Assembly: GCF_000002235.5 (NCBI RefSeq)
Contig: NW_022145543.1
Span: 744,001 to 808,000 of the forward strand
Direction: 5' to 3'
Length of the DNA stretch: 64,000 nucleotides
Origin: Strongylocentrotus purpuratus
Lineage: Eukaryota > Echinodermata > Echinoidea > Camarodonta > Strongylocentrotidae
This document shows, one piece after another, positions 35,527 to 46,315 of this stretch. The position numbers and the translations under genes were made by a program. Each line of letters opens with the position of its first letter. Position 1 is the first letter of the stretch. The notes under the pieces are model-generated. The model did no database searches and had not been told where the DNA came from. It was given only the letters and a program-made list of their open reading frames with translations.

Positions 35527-35815
35527 GTGTCGTGGTCGAGTGGTTTAAGGCGCTTAACTGGAGATACGAAGGTCGAGGGTTCGAATCCCGACACGACACT
35601 ATTATCCTTTGGCAAGATATTTACCTGCAACTAGCTACTCTTCACCCAGGTATGCTCCCCAGCGAGGGGAAATGTGCATACATTGTGTGCGGGTAAACCT
35701 GAATCCGATGACCGGGGTAATATATTATATCTGTAAAGCGCTTATATAGTCACATCGTTGTATCGATGTATTGGGCGCTATATAAAAGCGGAATATTATC
35801 ATTATAGTATTATGA
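35527..35815 (+). mobile_element. tRNA-derived SINE
   Basis: The head is a well-kept tRNA Leu/Ser-like sequence with A box TGGTCGAGTGG (35533-35543) and B box GGTTCGAATCC (35578-35588). The body contains CCTTTGGCAAGATATTTACC and CACCCAGGTATG. The tail has GGGCGCTATATAAA and a short ATT-rich end. It sits between copy B and the LINE. Confidence 0.85.
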
Positions 35816-35908
35816 ATTTAAAGTAGTATCCAAACTATCTGTGGGAAAGTGCAGGAGAGCGCCATCATAAGCGACGCTTGCCTAGGATGACGGTATATCA
35901 GGGATACT

Positions 35909-37306
35909 TCAAGGTTTGACTTTTTCCTCATAAATTGTCATGGAATCCCCGGGACCCCTCTGGGAATATTCGTCCCACGACCCGTCGAACACCGCCACGT
36001 CTTCCTTCCCGACCACGAAGGCCCCTAGGGCCAGGATGCAGGCGGTGACCCCGACGAAGCAGGTCGAGGTCAAAGGTCGTGATAGGTCAATGCCATTTGA
36101 CTGGAAGAGGGCCCTGAGGTCATCGGCTGACTTGAACTTGGTGGAGTCTTCGAGGAGGACGTTGGGGAAGGGGATGTTCAGTGCCATCTTCATGATGCCT
36201 AATTTTAAACCTGGGTAAATAAAGTAAAATGAAACCTTGATTAACACGGTCGTAAACATTTTCGAGAAATCAGCTCAAGAACTATTTCATTAGCCTACTA
36301 CCTACAGAAATCATTGTCAGGTTATGCAATACGTCACTCTAACGTTCGCACGATTCAAATGAAGATGCACGTGGCTATCAAAATTGTCTTCGGATGGGAA
36401 TTTTTCTTCTTGAAATTATTAATTAGACATAAATACATTGATTCTTATTGAAACCTGCATTAAAGAACCCTAGATAGCCGTATGTAGATCGGCATATAAC
36501 GACTACCATCTACAAGTTTTGCTCCTGTTAATTTTCCACAATTATGTAATGACAAAAATGTTGAGCTAATGAGATAAAGATATATTACAGAAAGGAAGGC
36601 TGCTGCTATATTATAATATGATAAGGGAAGAGGGTCACGGATGGAAGGGAGAATGGGACTAAGAAAGAGAGGGGGGGGGCATAATGACATTACCTGGATA
36701 AGCGGAAGGCATTGATCCATCATACCAGTCCACGGGACGACTGTCCATCAACTGGAAACTGGGTTCCTTCACGTTCTGCAAGACGTCATCGTAGTTCTTA
36801 AAGATCTCAGCTCGCGTCTTCGTCACCTTAAAAGTCGCCGGCTTAGGTGACGGCGTCGCTTCATCGGTCACCGCTCGGTTCTCGGCTATCCACTGCTGGA
36901 GCCCGCCGTCGAGCACCGACACGACACCGTGATCGAAATAGCGGAACATCCACCAGATCCGAGGCGCCGACATGATCTTGTAGAACAGTTCGTTCTCGTA
37001 AATGACCACGTGTGTGTCCTTGTCGATCCCGAGGGTCTTCCCGACGAACTCGGCGAAGAACTCCGGGGTAGGCATGGTGTAGTAGTAGGTGGTGTCCTTG
37101 TCGCGGAGCTGGTCGAGGTCGATGTGGAGACTGCCTGGAATGTGTTGCTTGTCGTGGGCGTCCCGGCCTGCGCTCGCAGGACCGGGTCGGTACGTCGCAT
37201 CAAGGACTCGAAGCGGTCTTCCATCCGGGGTCTTCTGCGTCCTCAGAGCTTCAGCCAACCACTCCGTGCTCACCAAGGCTGGGACTTTCCCCTCCGATGA
37301 CGTCAT
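35909..37306 (-). CDS. Rhodanese-like sulfurtransferase, copy B (MPST-related, altered active site)
   Basis: Two coding exons (36694-37306 and 35909-36210, minus strand) join at GT/AG sites to give 304 residues, the same length as copy A. Domain 1 carries WWMFRYFDHGVVSVLDGG. Domain 2 carries DSRPVDWYDGSMPSAYPG and ends with DVAVFDGSWDEY. The loop at Cys255 is CFVGVT: the cysteine, glycine and threonine of CxxGxT are kept, but the serine of MPST and the Arg-Lys of thiosulfate sulfurtransferase are replaced by Phe-Val. The position of MPST Arg188 is W, and the PEPR arginine is missing. The MPST Asp63 equivalent is present, while His74 aligns with Y. The start MTSSEGKVPALVS follows CACC, a good Kozak context. 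The single intron sits where the last intron of copy A lies. Closest relative in the window is copy A (shared LFQS.GIDL and VVGKEDVA). Function by family is sulfur transfer; the substrate is unclear. Confidence 0.93.
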
Positions 37307-38046
37307 GGTGTTCCGCTATACGCTATTGTACATTAAGATGAATTAAGTCAAGGGATGTTGAATATTTTGAATTTGAAATCATATAAACAACAATATCATG
37401 AGAAGTATCAATTACTTGAATTGTACTTATTACGACAATTCGTCATCATATTCTTCGAGTAATGATAATGATATGATAATAATATTAATATTACTTAATT
37501 CTTTACATTGTCATTTTTATTACCCCGGTTATTGGATTCAATTGATAATCTGCATTATGATAACTCACACGCTCGGCTCCCCGGGGAGTGTTGTTTGTTT
37601 GATTGACTTTATTTCTGCATTCAAATAACAAATACAAGGTTATACATGTTTACATAAGTATTACATACATAGCAAATGTTGTCCAATAATATTATACAAT
37701 AACCATAATACAAAGCATACAAACAAGTATAACGGATATATTGTTCATTGAACTAAAGAGATAAATTTGAGAACACAGGAGACCGCCATCGTGATCGCGG
37801 TTAGGCTGGAAACGGATGCCTCATGAAAGAAAGAAAAAAAAATTCCGACAAGTAGAGAACGTGTTCAAGCTCTCAAGCAGATATTTTACATGATGATCGC
37901 AAATTTTCTCTGATTATTATGGGGTCAGCTTGTCTGAAATATACACTGGGACAGTTCCATGCATTGTCTTACATGTTAATAAAATAATGTACGTTGTATT
38001 CATTTCTTCGTTTGACAGGAATTCAGTGCTGTGCAAGAAGACAGTG
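37307..38046. other. Upstream flank of copy B with repeat fragments
   Basis: Positions 37,519-37,590 match the SINE family in reverse (ATTACCCCGGTTATTGGATT, CTCCCCGGGGAGTGTT). Positions 37,590-37,800 look like a reversed LINE 3' end. The rest is unassigned; the promoter of copy B should lie just above 37,306. Confidence 0.4.
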
Positions 38047-38365
38047 TAGGGATTGTGGTCGAGTGGATGCGTCGCCGTACTGTCGATCACAAGGTCCGCG
38101 GTTCGAGTGCCGCCGCCGCACTAATGTCCTTTGGCAAGACATTGATCTACATTTGACACACTCCACCCAGGTGAAGTAAATGGGTACCTGGTAGGAATTT
38201 ATTCCTTGAAATTGAAATGCTAGAGCGCCGTATGGCAGCCGTGCTAAATCCAGGGTAATAATCGGGAGCGCCAGTAGGGTCAAATCTGACTGACATGAGC
38301 GCTATATATATATATATATATATATACAAGAACCCACTATTATTATTATTATTATTATTATTATG
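38047..38365 (+). mobile_element. tRNA-derived SINE
   Basis: A box TGGTCGAGTGG (38056-38066) and B box GGTTCGAGTGC (38100-38110) mark the tRNA head. The body holds CCTTTGGCAAGACATTGATC and CACTCCACCCAGGTGAA. The tail has GAGCGCTATATATA, a (TA)n tract and a clean (ATT)n end. Confidence 0.8.
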
Positions 38366-38703
38366 ATGATGCGGAACTTTCTTATCTCCTGTCAAGTGTC
38401 TAAACCACTGGAGTACAACTCTTAGAATGATGGTAGGGCATAATGGGTTAAGCATTATACCGTAATATCGGGTCGAGCTAGGGGTGATTCTACTACACGA
38501 TCGCAACTATACATACTCACAAAAATATAACTTGGGCAATTTCAATTAGCCTTGGTGTCAACCTATTAAAATGTGCAAACATGATACGACGTATTACGTA
38601 ATCCGAACATGATTTCTATGGGATATATACAATAGGGCATGAAATTGCCCTTGATGTGATTTTTTCAAAAACTAGTAAGACTGTTATGAATCATAATAGT
38701 CTT
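38366..38703. other. Unassigned stretch before the LTR element
   Basis: Nothing was recognised. It ends in GTCTT, which is repeated just beyond the far end of the LTR element (54365-54369). Confidence 0.4.
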
Positions 38704-38705
38704 TT

Positions 38706-40509
38706 TGAAAACTACATGGGGTATGGACTATGTTGCGTGTTAACTAGTAATCCCACATAATTCCCCTTTTTAATTAAACTACTAAAAAGCAGTATCCCTC
38801 CAGACAAGAAAACACTTAATTAATGATCACATCCAGACAAATTGATTATGGTTAAAAACTGGTTCTATATTCTATAATTTCACATAAGATACAATGATTA
38901 CAGAATTATCAGAAACCTCTTCTGTCTATCTCAACAGTGACAGACAAGTATCACTAGGCCCTTGGTAGTTACTATTAATAATCAAACATAGATAACTTCC
39001 AACAGCACATTAATGTAAAGGAGACTCAACTTAGTCACTATGGTATTAATGATTACCGCTGAATACAAGTCTCGAAATATCAGGAGTCTAGCTGTTCAGT
39101 ACAACTTAAAACAGTACTAAAACAAGTCAGTTAAATATCATTCACACTGCATGAATAATAACAGTCAAGAAAATACTACTCAAATCTAAGCTAGACAGCG
39201 TTTAGATTTACTTACATAGGCACGAAATATTGTGGTTCAAGAAACCGCTAAACAAATCTCTACTTGTGTATGTGTACGGAATGCACAACACGAGAATACA
39301 ACAATATATCGGTGGATCTAGACTATAGCAGATCTAGATCAGTAGACCAGGCATAGGCCTAGAACTAGTGCAATTATAAACATGTAAAATATGTGTTAGT
39401 AAGCGTACGCACTCAACAACAGGCACTCAGTCAGTCAAAATAAGGCCTCACAATGATAAACAATGCAAAGCATAAATCACAATATAATTAACGTTACGTG
39501 AGTCATTGGAGTGGAATTCAAAGTAGATCTAGATCTTCTTCAAGTTCTAGGTAGATGTAGAAACTAGCTAGTCGAAAACAGTGGTCGACGAGCTGGTTGT
39601 CGATCGCGTAGGATATGCAGACGATGATCGACGCTAGGTGAATACCACGATGATGAAGACGATGTTGAAGACAACGATGATGACAACAATGATGAAGACG
39701 ACGCTGGTGAAGACAGCGATGATGAAGTCGACGATGAAGACGACGCTGGTGAAGACAGCGATGATGAAGACAACGGTGATGAAGACAACGATGATGAATC
39801 AGTTAACAGATGAATACAATGATGATGCAGTCAATGTCAATAGATCAACTTCAGTGACTTGCGATGCAGGTCGAAGAATCAAATGTCGAGACAATATATA
39901 TGAAGTCGATGATAAAAGGTTGTCAAACAATAATGCAGGTGAGAAAAACGTTAGATCATATTAAATGTTCTATTCTCACTGCTGGTGAATTAAAGTGTCG
40001 TCAATGTTGAACATCGAGAGAGTCAAAATATATCTTGCAAAACGTACAAGATGTAAATAGGTGAGCACGTCCACCGGGAATGGTCCGGGGACGTAGCAGT
40101 TCAATCCTCGTTGGATACAATTTTCTAGGTACAATAATCGACACAATAGCAGCATGTGTGTATACCAATATTAAAACAGCTCACTGATTCCCGCACAGGA
40201 AAATCAGAAGAGCGCCAATCAACTACAGCGCGATTGGTTCAAAACAAGCGCACATGTATGTTAATAAGGCACGTGATCTAAATACTTATGAATAAATACG
40301 CGTACATCTATGTTAATTGGTCATGTGATCAACATACTAATGAATAAACATCGTTATATAATAAATCGAGTTAAAACCAGTTCTGAGGACATGGCGTAAT
40401 ACCAAATCCTCGAACTCTCAATGACTTCTAAAGCGGCCATTTTGGATTAAAAACACAATATGTATACCAGTGAATTATAAATGAATGCACTGTAACATTT
40501 GTCGCTACA
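38706..40509 (-). repeat. LTR of the outer element (3' LTR in element sense)
   Basis: It is about 1,804 bp and almost identical to 52561-54364. In element sense it runs TGTAGCGAC to GTTTTCA. A GATGATGAAGACGACG-type simple repeat lies at 39,640-39,800. Confidence 0.95.
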
Positions 40510-40523
40510 TTAACCCCCCTACT
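40510..40523 (-). other. Polypurine tract of the outer element
   Basis: In element sense the sequence just before the 3' LTR is AGTAGGGGGGTTAA, in the place expected for the plus-strand primer. Confidence 0.7.
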
Positions 40524-40626
40524 AGACCCGAGCTTGCGTAAGCTCCGAGGGGCGAAAATACACAATTAAAAATATAAAGGAAACATATGTACAAAATACA
40601 TTAATATACATGAAAATAACCACTAT

Positions 40627-43600
40627 TTATGCGACACGTTCAATGTAGTGAACCTGAACGTACCTTTCCGGCCAGTGGACGTGGCGGCCTGAACGTGTGA
40701 CACGCGCAGCAGGTTGCGATTTCACCAGAGCAGGAGCAGGCGTAGGAGCAGGTGCAGGAGCAGGCGCAGAGGTTGCGCGAAGTGCTGTGCGCAGAGGGGA
40801 GGAGACGGTAGGCTCTCCCTCTAGAGGCACGTCAGCCGCGGTAGTCCTAGCCGAAACGCTTTCCAAAAATGCGGGTTTCAGTCGATCAATGCTTACAGAA
40901 ACATGCTTGCCCTTTTGCTCAATAACGAAAAACTTCGGGTTTCGTTTGAGAACCTTGAACGGACCCAAATACGGAGGCTGTAATGGCTTACGGACACCAT
41001 CGATACGCAAGAAAATATGCGTACAAGTATCGAGAGACCTATGTACAAAACTGGTCTGTGGCGACCTACGTGTCGCTGTAGGCGCTAAAACAGACATATG
41101 GTCCTTCAAGCGTTGGACGTAGTCCGCGGGGTCAACAGTATCGTGTCGCGTAGGCACTATCAGCTGGCCTGGAAGACGCAACGCCGTCCCGTAGACGAGT
41201 TCGGCAGCGGAAGCTCCTATGTCTTCCTTAATAGCTGCGCGGATACCCAACATGACCAGAGGAAGGTATTCTTGCCAACGGTTTGGCTCGGGTTGAGATT
41301 TGAGAGAAGCCTTAAGTTGCCGATGGAACCGTTCCACCATACCGTTGGCCTGCGGGTGGTAGGCCGTGGTGGCTATGGTCCGACAACCGAGCAAATTAGC
41401 TAAAGCAGTGAAAAGCGCAGTTTGAAACTGACGACCTCGATCATGCGTAATCGTGGCTGGTGCTCCAAAGCGAGCTACCCAGTTCTCCACTAGAGCTATG
41501 GCTACTGTCTCGGCAGTGGCATCTGCTATCGGGATCGCTTCGGGCCAACGGGTGAACCTGTCGATACAAGTCAGCAGATAAATGTGCCCTTTCGAGGGCG
41601 GTAGTGGCCCAACAAGATCAATATGAACGTGTGCAAAACGGGCATCGGGGTTGGCAAAAGTGCCAAGCGGTGAGTGCGTATGACGTTGGATCTTTGCGCG
41701 CTGACATGGGATGCAAGTACGCGCCCATGTACAAATGTCCTTGTTCATACCCCGCCACACAAAACGGGCCGCTATAAGCTTTTGCGAAGCTTTAATGCCC
41801 GGATGCGCGAGATTGTGCAGATTGTCAAACAACGATCGACGGTGCGCTACCGATACATACGGCCGCGGATGCCCTGTGGACATGTCGCACCAAATGTGCG
41901 CGTCCCCTTCCGGAAGGAGGACCTTCTCAAATTTGAGCGAGGTTGACGTGTCTGAGCGCAGAGCAGCGAGCTCAACGTCATCGACTTGGTCGGTCGCGAC
42001 TACACGCAGGTTAATCGAGTTCGGTAATTGCACTGAGTCAATCTCGGTGCGAGAAAGTGCATCAGCTACCTGATTATCAACGCCTCGAATATGGCGTATG
42101 TCGGAGGTAAACTGTGACACGTAATCGAGTTGCCGCGCTTCCCTAGGGGAATGTCGATCGGGCGATGTCTTGAGTGCGAAGGTAAGAGGCTTGTGGTCTG
42201 TAAAAACAAAAAAATCACGCCCCTCTAAGAAGTATCGGAAATGGCGTATTCCGAGGTAAATGGCTAGCAGCTCTCGACCAAAGGTACTATACCTAGTCTC
42301 GGGAGGCTTGAGGCGGCGAGAAAAGAACGCAAGCGGTCGCCACTCCCCTTCATGGAGTTGCTGTAACACACCACCTACGGCTAGATCGGAAGCGTCTACC
42401 GCGAGGCTTGTAGGTAGCTCAACAGACGGGTATGTAAGCATCGTGACGTTCGCGAGGTCCTCTTTGACAGCCGCGAAAGCAGAGTCGCACACAGGGGACC
42501 AATCTAACGCCTTTCGAGAGCGCTTAGGTTGCTTGCGCAGCAAATCAGTCAAGGCGGCCAGCGAGGATGCGCACTTAGGCATAAATCGGCGGTAAAAATT
42601 AACCATACCTAAGAACCGGCGCAGCTGGCGTAGCGAGGTAGGGCGCGGAAATTTGCGAATTACCGCGACCTTGTCATCCATCGGGGAGACGCCCTGGGCA
42701 GTCACATGGTGCCCTAGAAAGTCTAGTGCTTCGACTCCAAACTGGCATTTGTCAGGATGCACTACTACTCCATAATCACGGAGGCTTGTGAACAGCTGGC
42801 GCAAATGAGTCTCGTGCTGTTCGGGATTCTCGCTGGCAACAAGAATATCATCAAGATACACGAATACAAATGGCAGGTCACGGACGACCCTATCAATAAA
42901 CCTTTGAAAGGTTTGCGCCGCGTTGCGTAGTCCGAATGGCATGCGTCGGAAATGGAATAACCCAAAAGGGGTTGTCAGCGCGGTCTTCTTCACATCATCA
43001 GGGTGTACGGGGATCTGATGATATGCGCGCACTAAGTCAACTTTGGAAAATACGCACTTGTCTCGCAACTGTGCGGCAAAGTCGTGAAGGTGCGGAATGG
43101 GATAGCGATCCGGGACGGTCACGCGATTAAGAGCGCGGTAATCGCCACATGGTCGCCAACCGCCTGACTTCTTTGGCACCATGTGGAGCGGCGACGCCCA
43201 TGAACTGTCTGAGGGCTCGACAATGCCCAAATCGAGTAACCGGCCAAACTCGTCTTTAGCGATCTTGTGTTTGTCCGGCGCTAAGCGTCGAGGTCGTGCC
43301 GAAACTGGTGGGCCGGTTGTGAGTATTCTATGTGTGACGTCATGTTTCAACGGACAGTTCTTAAACATGGGCCGAGTTACTTCCGTGAACTCGGCAAGTA
43401 AGCGTTTGTAGACAGAATCGGAGTCTACTTGCACTATTGTGAGATTCAGCGACGGTAAGTCGGAGGCGATGCCATGTACGGACAGACTAGTGGTGGCATC
43501 CCAAAGTCGGTTGGTGCGCAAATCCACTAGTAAGCCGTAATGCCTCAAAAAATCTGCGCCGAGGATAGGCTGCGAAACATCGGCCAATATGAATGACCAC

Positions 43601-43629
43601 TTAAACGAACGCCGCAGCCCAATACACAC
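40627..43629 (-). pseudogene. Outer element pol part: reverse transcriptase, RNase H, integrase
   Basis: A long open frame carries, in order, a Ty3/Gypsy reverse transcriptase (YLDD box), an RNase H domain and an integrase with its zinc-binding region and DDE core. A proline/alanine-rich segment ([13 protein letters not shown]) lies near the C-terminus. The element is a fossil: its polyprotein is split by the nested insertion at the upstream side. Confidence 0.9.
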
Positions 43630-43654
43630 TGTGAGCTCACGCTGCCCATATGTG

Positions 43655-44638
43655 TGTTGTAATATGGAATGTTGAGGTAATTATGCCATAATGTATTATA
43701 GTGTATTGGTGCATTAGTGTATAAGGAATTGTAGGTGGAGCAGTCTACAATGTAAGCTACCCCCCCCCCCCTTCCTCATCAGACAATAGCCTTACTTTCC
43801 CGCCTTTTTGGGGGTACCTGTATTGCCCAATGTACTGATACCCTATAGGCATGATTGGGGATCCTATTGTAAGTTTTAGTGGATGAGTGATTTTCTTTTG
43901 TTCGGGGTCTGTGCACCCAGAGCTGCTATAGCAGGGACAGAGAGACATTGTAGATTGGAGAGAGAGGAGAGAAGCACTAATTTGTGCCTGCTAATGGAGA
44001 TTGTTATTTACTTCTGGCAGATCACAATTCATGGCTGCATGTGGTGAAATCTCCTTATTTTGATGAACTACACTTTCTACAATAAGGTGGAAGCTTTGTT
44101 TATGATCAGGGGTCGGACGACAGCATATAGCGTTAGTGTTGCTTCGTCGTTATAGTATTGGCCGGTGAGTGGAGTTTGGCTCTATTGTGTATAGATATAT
44201 ATATGACCTAATATACATGCAATTGTAAACCGATTATTGCACGAAATGATGTAAAATGTACAATATTCTTCTGTCCTATATATGTTCTAATTAATTATGG
44301 CAACTATACTGCTACAGACAATTAAAACAGTTAAGCTACCTTTCATGATATTGCACATAATAAGAATTATTATTGAAAATTGAATAATGTATTAATTGAT
44401 GACTCGTGTTGAGTTGGAAACTATTGCAATGTTTACACTTTAATTTGTTCTGTTTAATGGAAGAAAGCAAATGAAACCATGAATTGTTTGTTATTACATT
44501 TTGCTCCAGAGGCTATATGCTAATTATATTTCGTTCAAATTTTGTTCTTGTACAGGGGCTGTGTTTTCTTTGGTGAATAAATGCAAGACTAAAGTTTACG
44601 TTGGACTCCCTAGCTGTTGTCATTTCTGAATCTCAACA
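43655..44638 (+). repeat. 5' LTR of the inner element
   Basis: A 984-bp LTR from TGTTGTAATATGG to CTCAACA, with a 12-base poly-C run. It matches 50958-51939. Confidence 0.95.
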
Positions 44639-44639
44639 A

Positions 44640-44657
44640 TGGTGTCAGAAGTGGGAT
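44640..44657 (+). other. Primer-binding site of the inner element (tRNA-Leu)
   Basis: TGGTGTCAGAAGTGGGAT is the complement of a tRNA-Leu 3' end with its CCA, one base past the LTR. The tRNA match is from memory. Confidence 0.8.
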
Positions 44658-44966
44658 GACTGACGGCGAGGGACAACTGGACTGAGATCATCTGCACGGA
44701 TACTGACCAACCTCCAACTTCTTGCGGCCGTGACGTCGTCGGCTGGCGATATTTGGTGTCAGCAACGTCCGGAGGCAAAAGTGAACATTGGACAGACAGT
44801 GAACATTCAACAGCCTCGGTCAGATACATTGTGACCATTAATGAATTTGAAGAACATGTTCATGTAATGATACACATGATTGATGATTTGTTCGTTTAAG
44901 TTTGCTTGTTGTGAAATATTATTGTTCCTGTTGAATTTCATAATTAACACATTTAAGTGCAGGAAA

Positions 44967-46250
44967 ATGGCCCCTACATCTACGACAACAACTGTGACAA
45001 CAACAACAACAACTACCACGTCGACAGCATCATCCACACGACCTACTATGACACCAAGGGAGCAACCTTCAGACATGGACATGCTGTCACAGTTCTTTCG
45101 TCGTTCCATTGGGCTACAGAGCATTCTCCAGAGCAACTTGCCCAAGTTTAGGGGAATACCACAACACGCAAACGACATTGCACTATCGGAATGGCTTGAG
45201 GAGTTCTATGAGATCACTGCTCAACACAACATGGAAATGGGCAGTAAGGCCAGACTTCTTGTAGATCACCTTGCAGGACCGGCAAGGGAGGAAATTATGT
45301 GCCTTAGTGAATCCCGAAGACGTGATTTTGATGAAGTTGTAGCATGTCTTAAACTATGTTTTGGCTACGAGGAAAATACACAGTCGTTGAGCAGCAAGTT
45401 CCATAACCGCGTACAGAGAGAAGGGGAATCGCTTTGTGACTTCAGCCGGGCCTTGATACGCCTATACATAAAGCTGGAGAAGGCAGCAATCACTCAAGCC
45501 CAAGGTGAAGCTTTGGCACAATTAAAAGACAAAGCTTTGAGTGACCAATTTGTAAATGGCGCACGTGAGGCTTGGGTCAGGAGGGAGTTGAGACGCATCC
45601 AATTAACTCATGGGCCCAGTGGGTTCAATAGGATGAGAGCAGAGGCACTCCAGCTTTTCCAGGAGTCTCCAACAGCTCAGCGTACCAGAATCAGAGAAGC
45701 GGACGTCGAGGTCGGACGGGTGGTCACATCAGATTCTGCACATCTTCTGCAACAGATGGTAGACCAACAGACAACTATTATGACTGAACTAGAACAGCTG
45801 AGAGGGGAGGTTACACGATTGAAAAATGCCAAACCTCAGAGAAGGAGGGTGAGTAGTGGATGTTTTCATTGTGGTCAGAAGGGACACTTTATAAGGGAGT
45901 GTCCCAACATGACACATATGCCTACCAACATATTCCCCGCTGCTGCTTCTAATTACAACTTCTCGGATGGACCCAGAAGCCAGAGGAATTACGACTTTCC
46001 TGCTTGGAGTCAGGAGTCGGGTACCAGGAACCAGGATAACTTCAATTTGCCTGCAACGCGTTATCAGGCTCCATCCCAGCCACATGCCATCCAGAGGAAT
46101 TATGATTTTCCTGCTTGGAGTCAGGAGTCGGGTACCAGGAACCAGGATAACTTCAATTTGCCTGCAACACGTTATCAGGCTCCATCCCCGCCACATGCCA
46201 CCCAACGTCACCTTCCTCACCAGGATGTCACCCCGCAGGCGGAAAACTAG
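44967..46250 (+). CDS. Inner element gag
   Basis: The frame is open from 44880, but the first ATG in good context is 44967 (MAPTSTTTT), giving about 427 residues. A threonine-rich start is followed by a capsid-like region (LPKFRGIPQHANDIALSEWL) and one CCHC zinc knuckle (CFHCGQKGHFIRECPN). A 37-residue segment beginning RNYDFPAWSQESG is repeated twice in tandem near the C-terminus. Pol lies in another frame just downstream, an arrangement this family commonly bridges by ribosomal frameshifting. Confidence 0.88.
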   Translation: MAPTSTTTTVTTTTTTTTSTASSTRPTMTPREQPSDMDMLSQFFRRSIGLQSILQSNLPKFRGIPQHANDIALSEWLEEFYEITAQHNMEMGSKARLLVDHLAGPAREEIMCLSESRRRDFDEVVACLKLCFGYEENTQSLSSKFHNRVQREGESLCDFSRALIRLYIKLEKAAITQAQGEALAQLKDKALSDQFVNGAREAWVRRELRRIQLTHGPSGFNRMRAEALQLFQESPTAQRTRIREADVEVGRVVTSDSAHLLQQMVDQQTTIMTELEQLRGEVTRLKNAKPQRRRVSSGCFHCGQKGHFIRECPNMTHMPTNIFPAAASNYNFSDGPRSQRNYDFPAWSQESGTRNQDNFNLPATRYQAPSQPHAIQRNYDFPAWSQESGTRNQDNFNLPATRYQAPSPPHATQRHLPHQDVTPQAEN

Positions 46251-46315
46251 CTTCCTCTGCTGTTGAGGGCAAAACAGCAGGGGACAATGAACAACAGGAC
46301 AAGACAGAAGAGCCC

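Noticed and set aside
35527-35600. Candidate functional tRNA gene
   Set aside because: The A and B boxes are good, but the sequence continues into a SINE body with the dispersed family's tail, so it is a SINE head.
36886-37346. Several open frames overlapping copy B on both strands
   Set aside because: Shadow frames of the GC-richer coding exon; only the frame with rhodanese motifs fits the family.
39564-39964. Open frames within the outer LTR, repeated at 53419-53819
   Set aside because: They come from a GATGATGAAGACGACG-type simple repeat inside the LTR and are present identically in both LTRs; no protein-family features.
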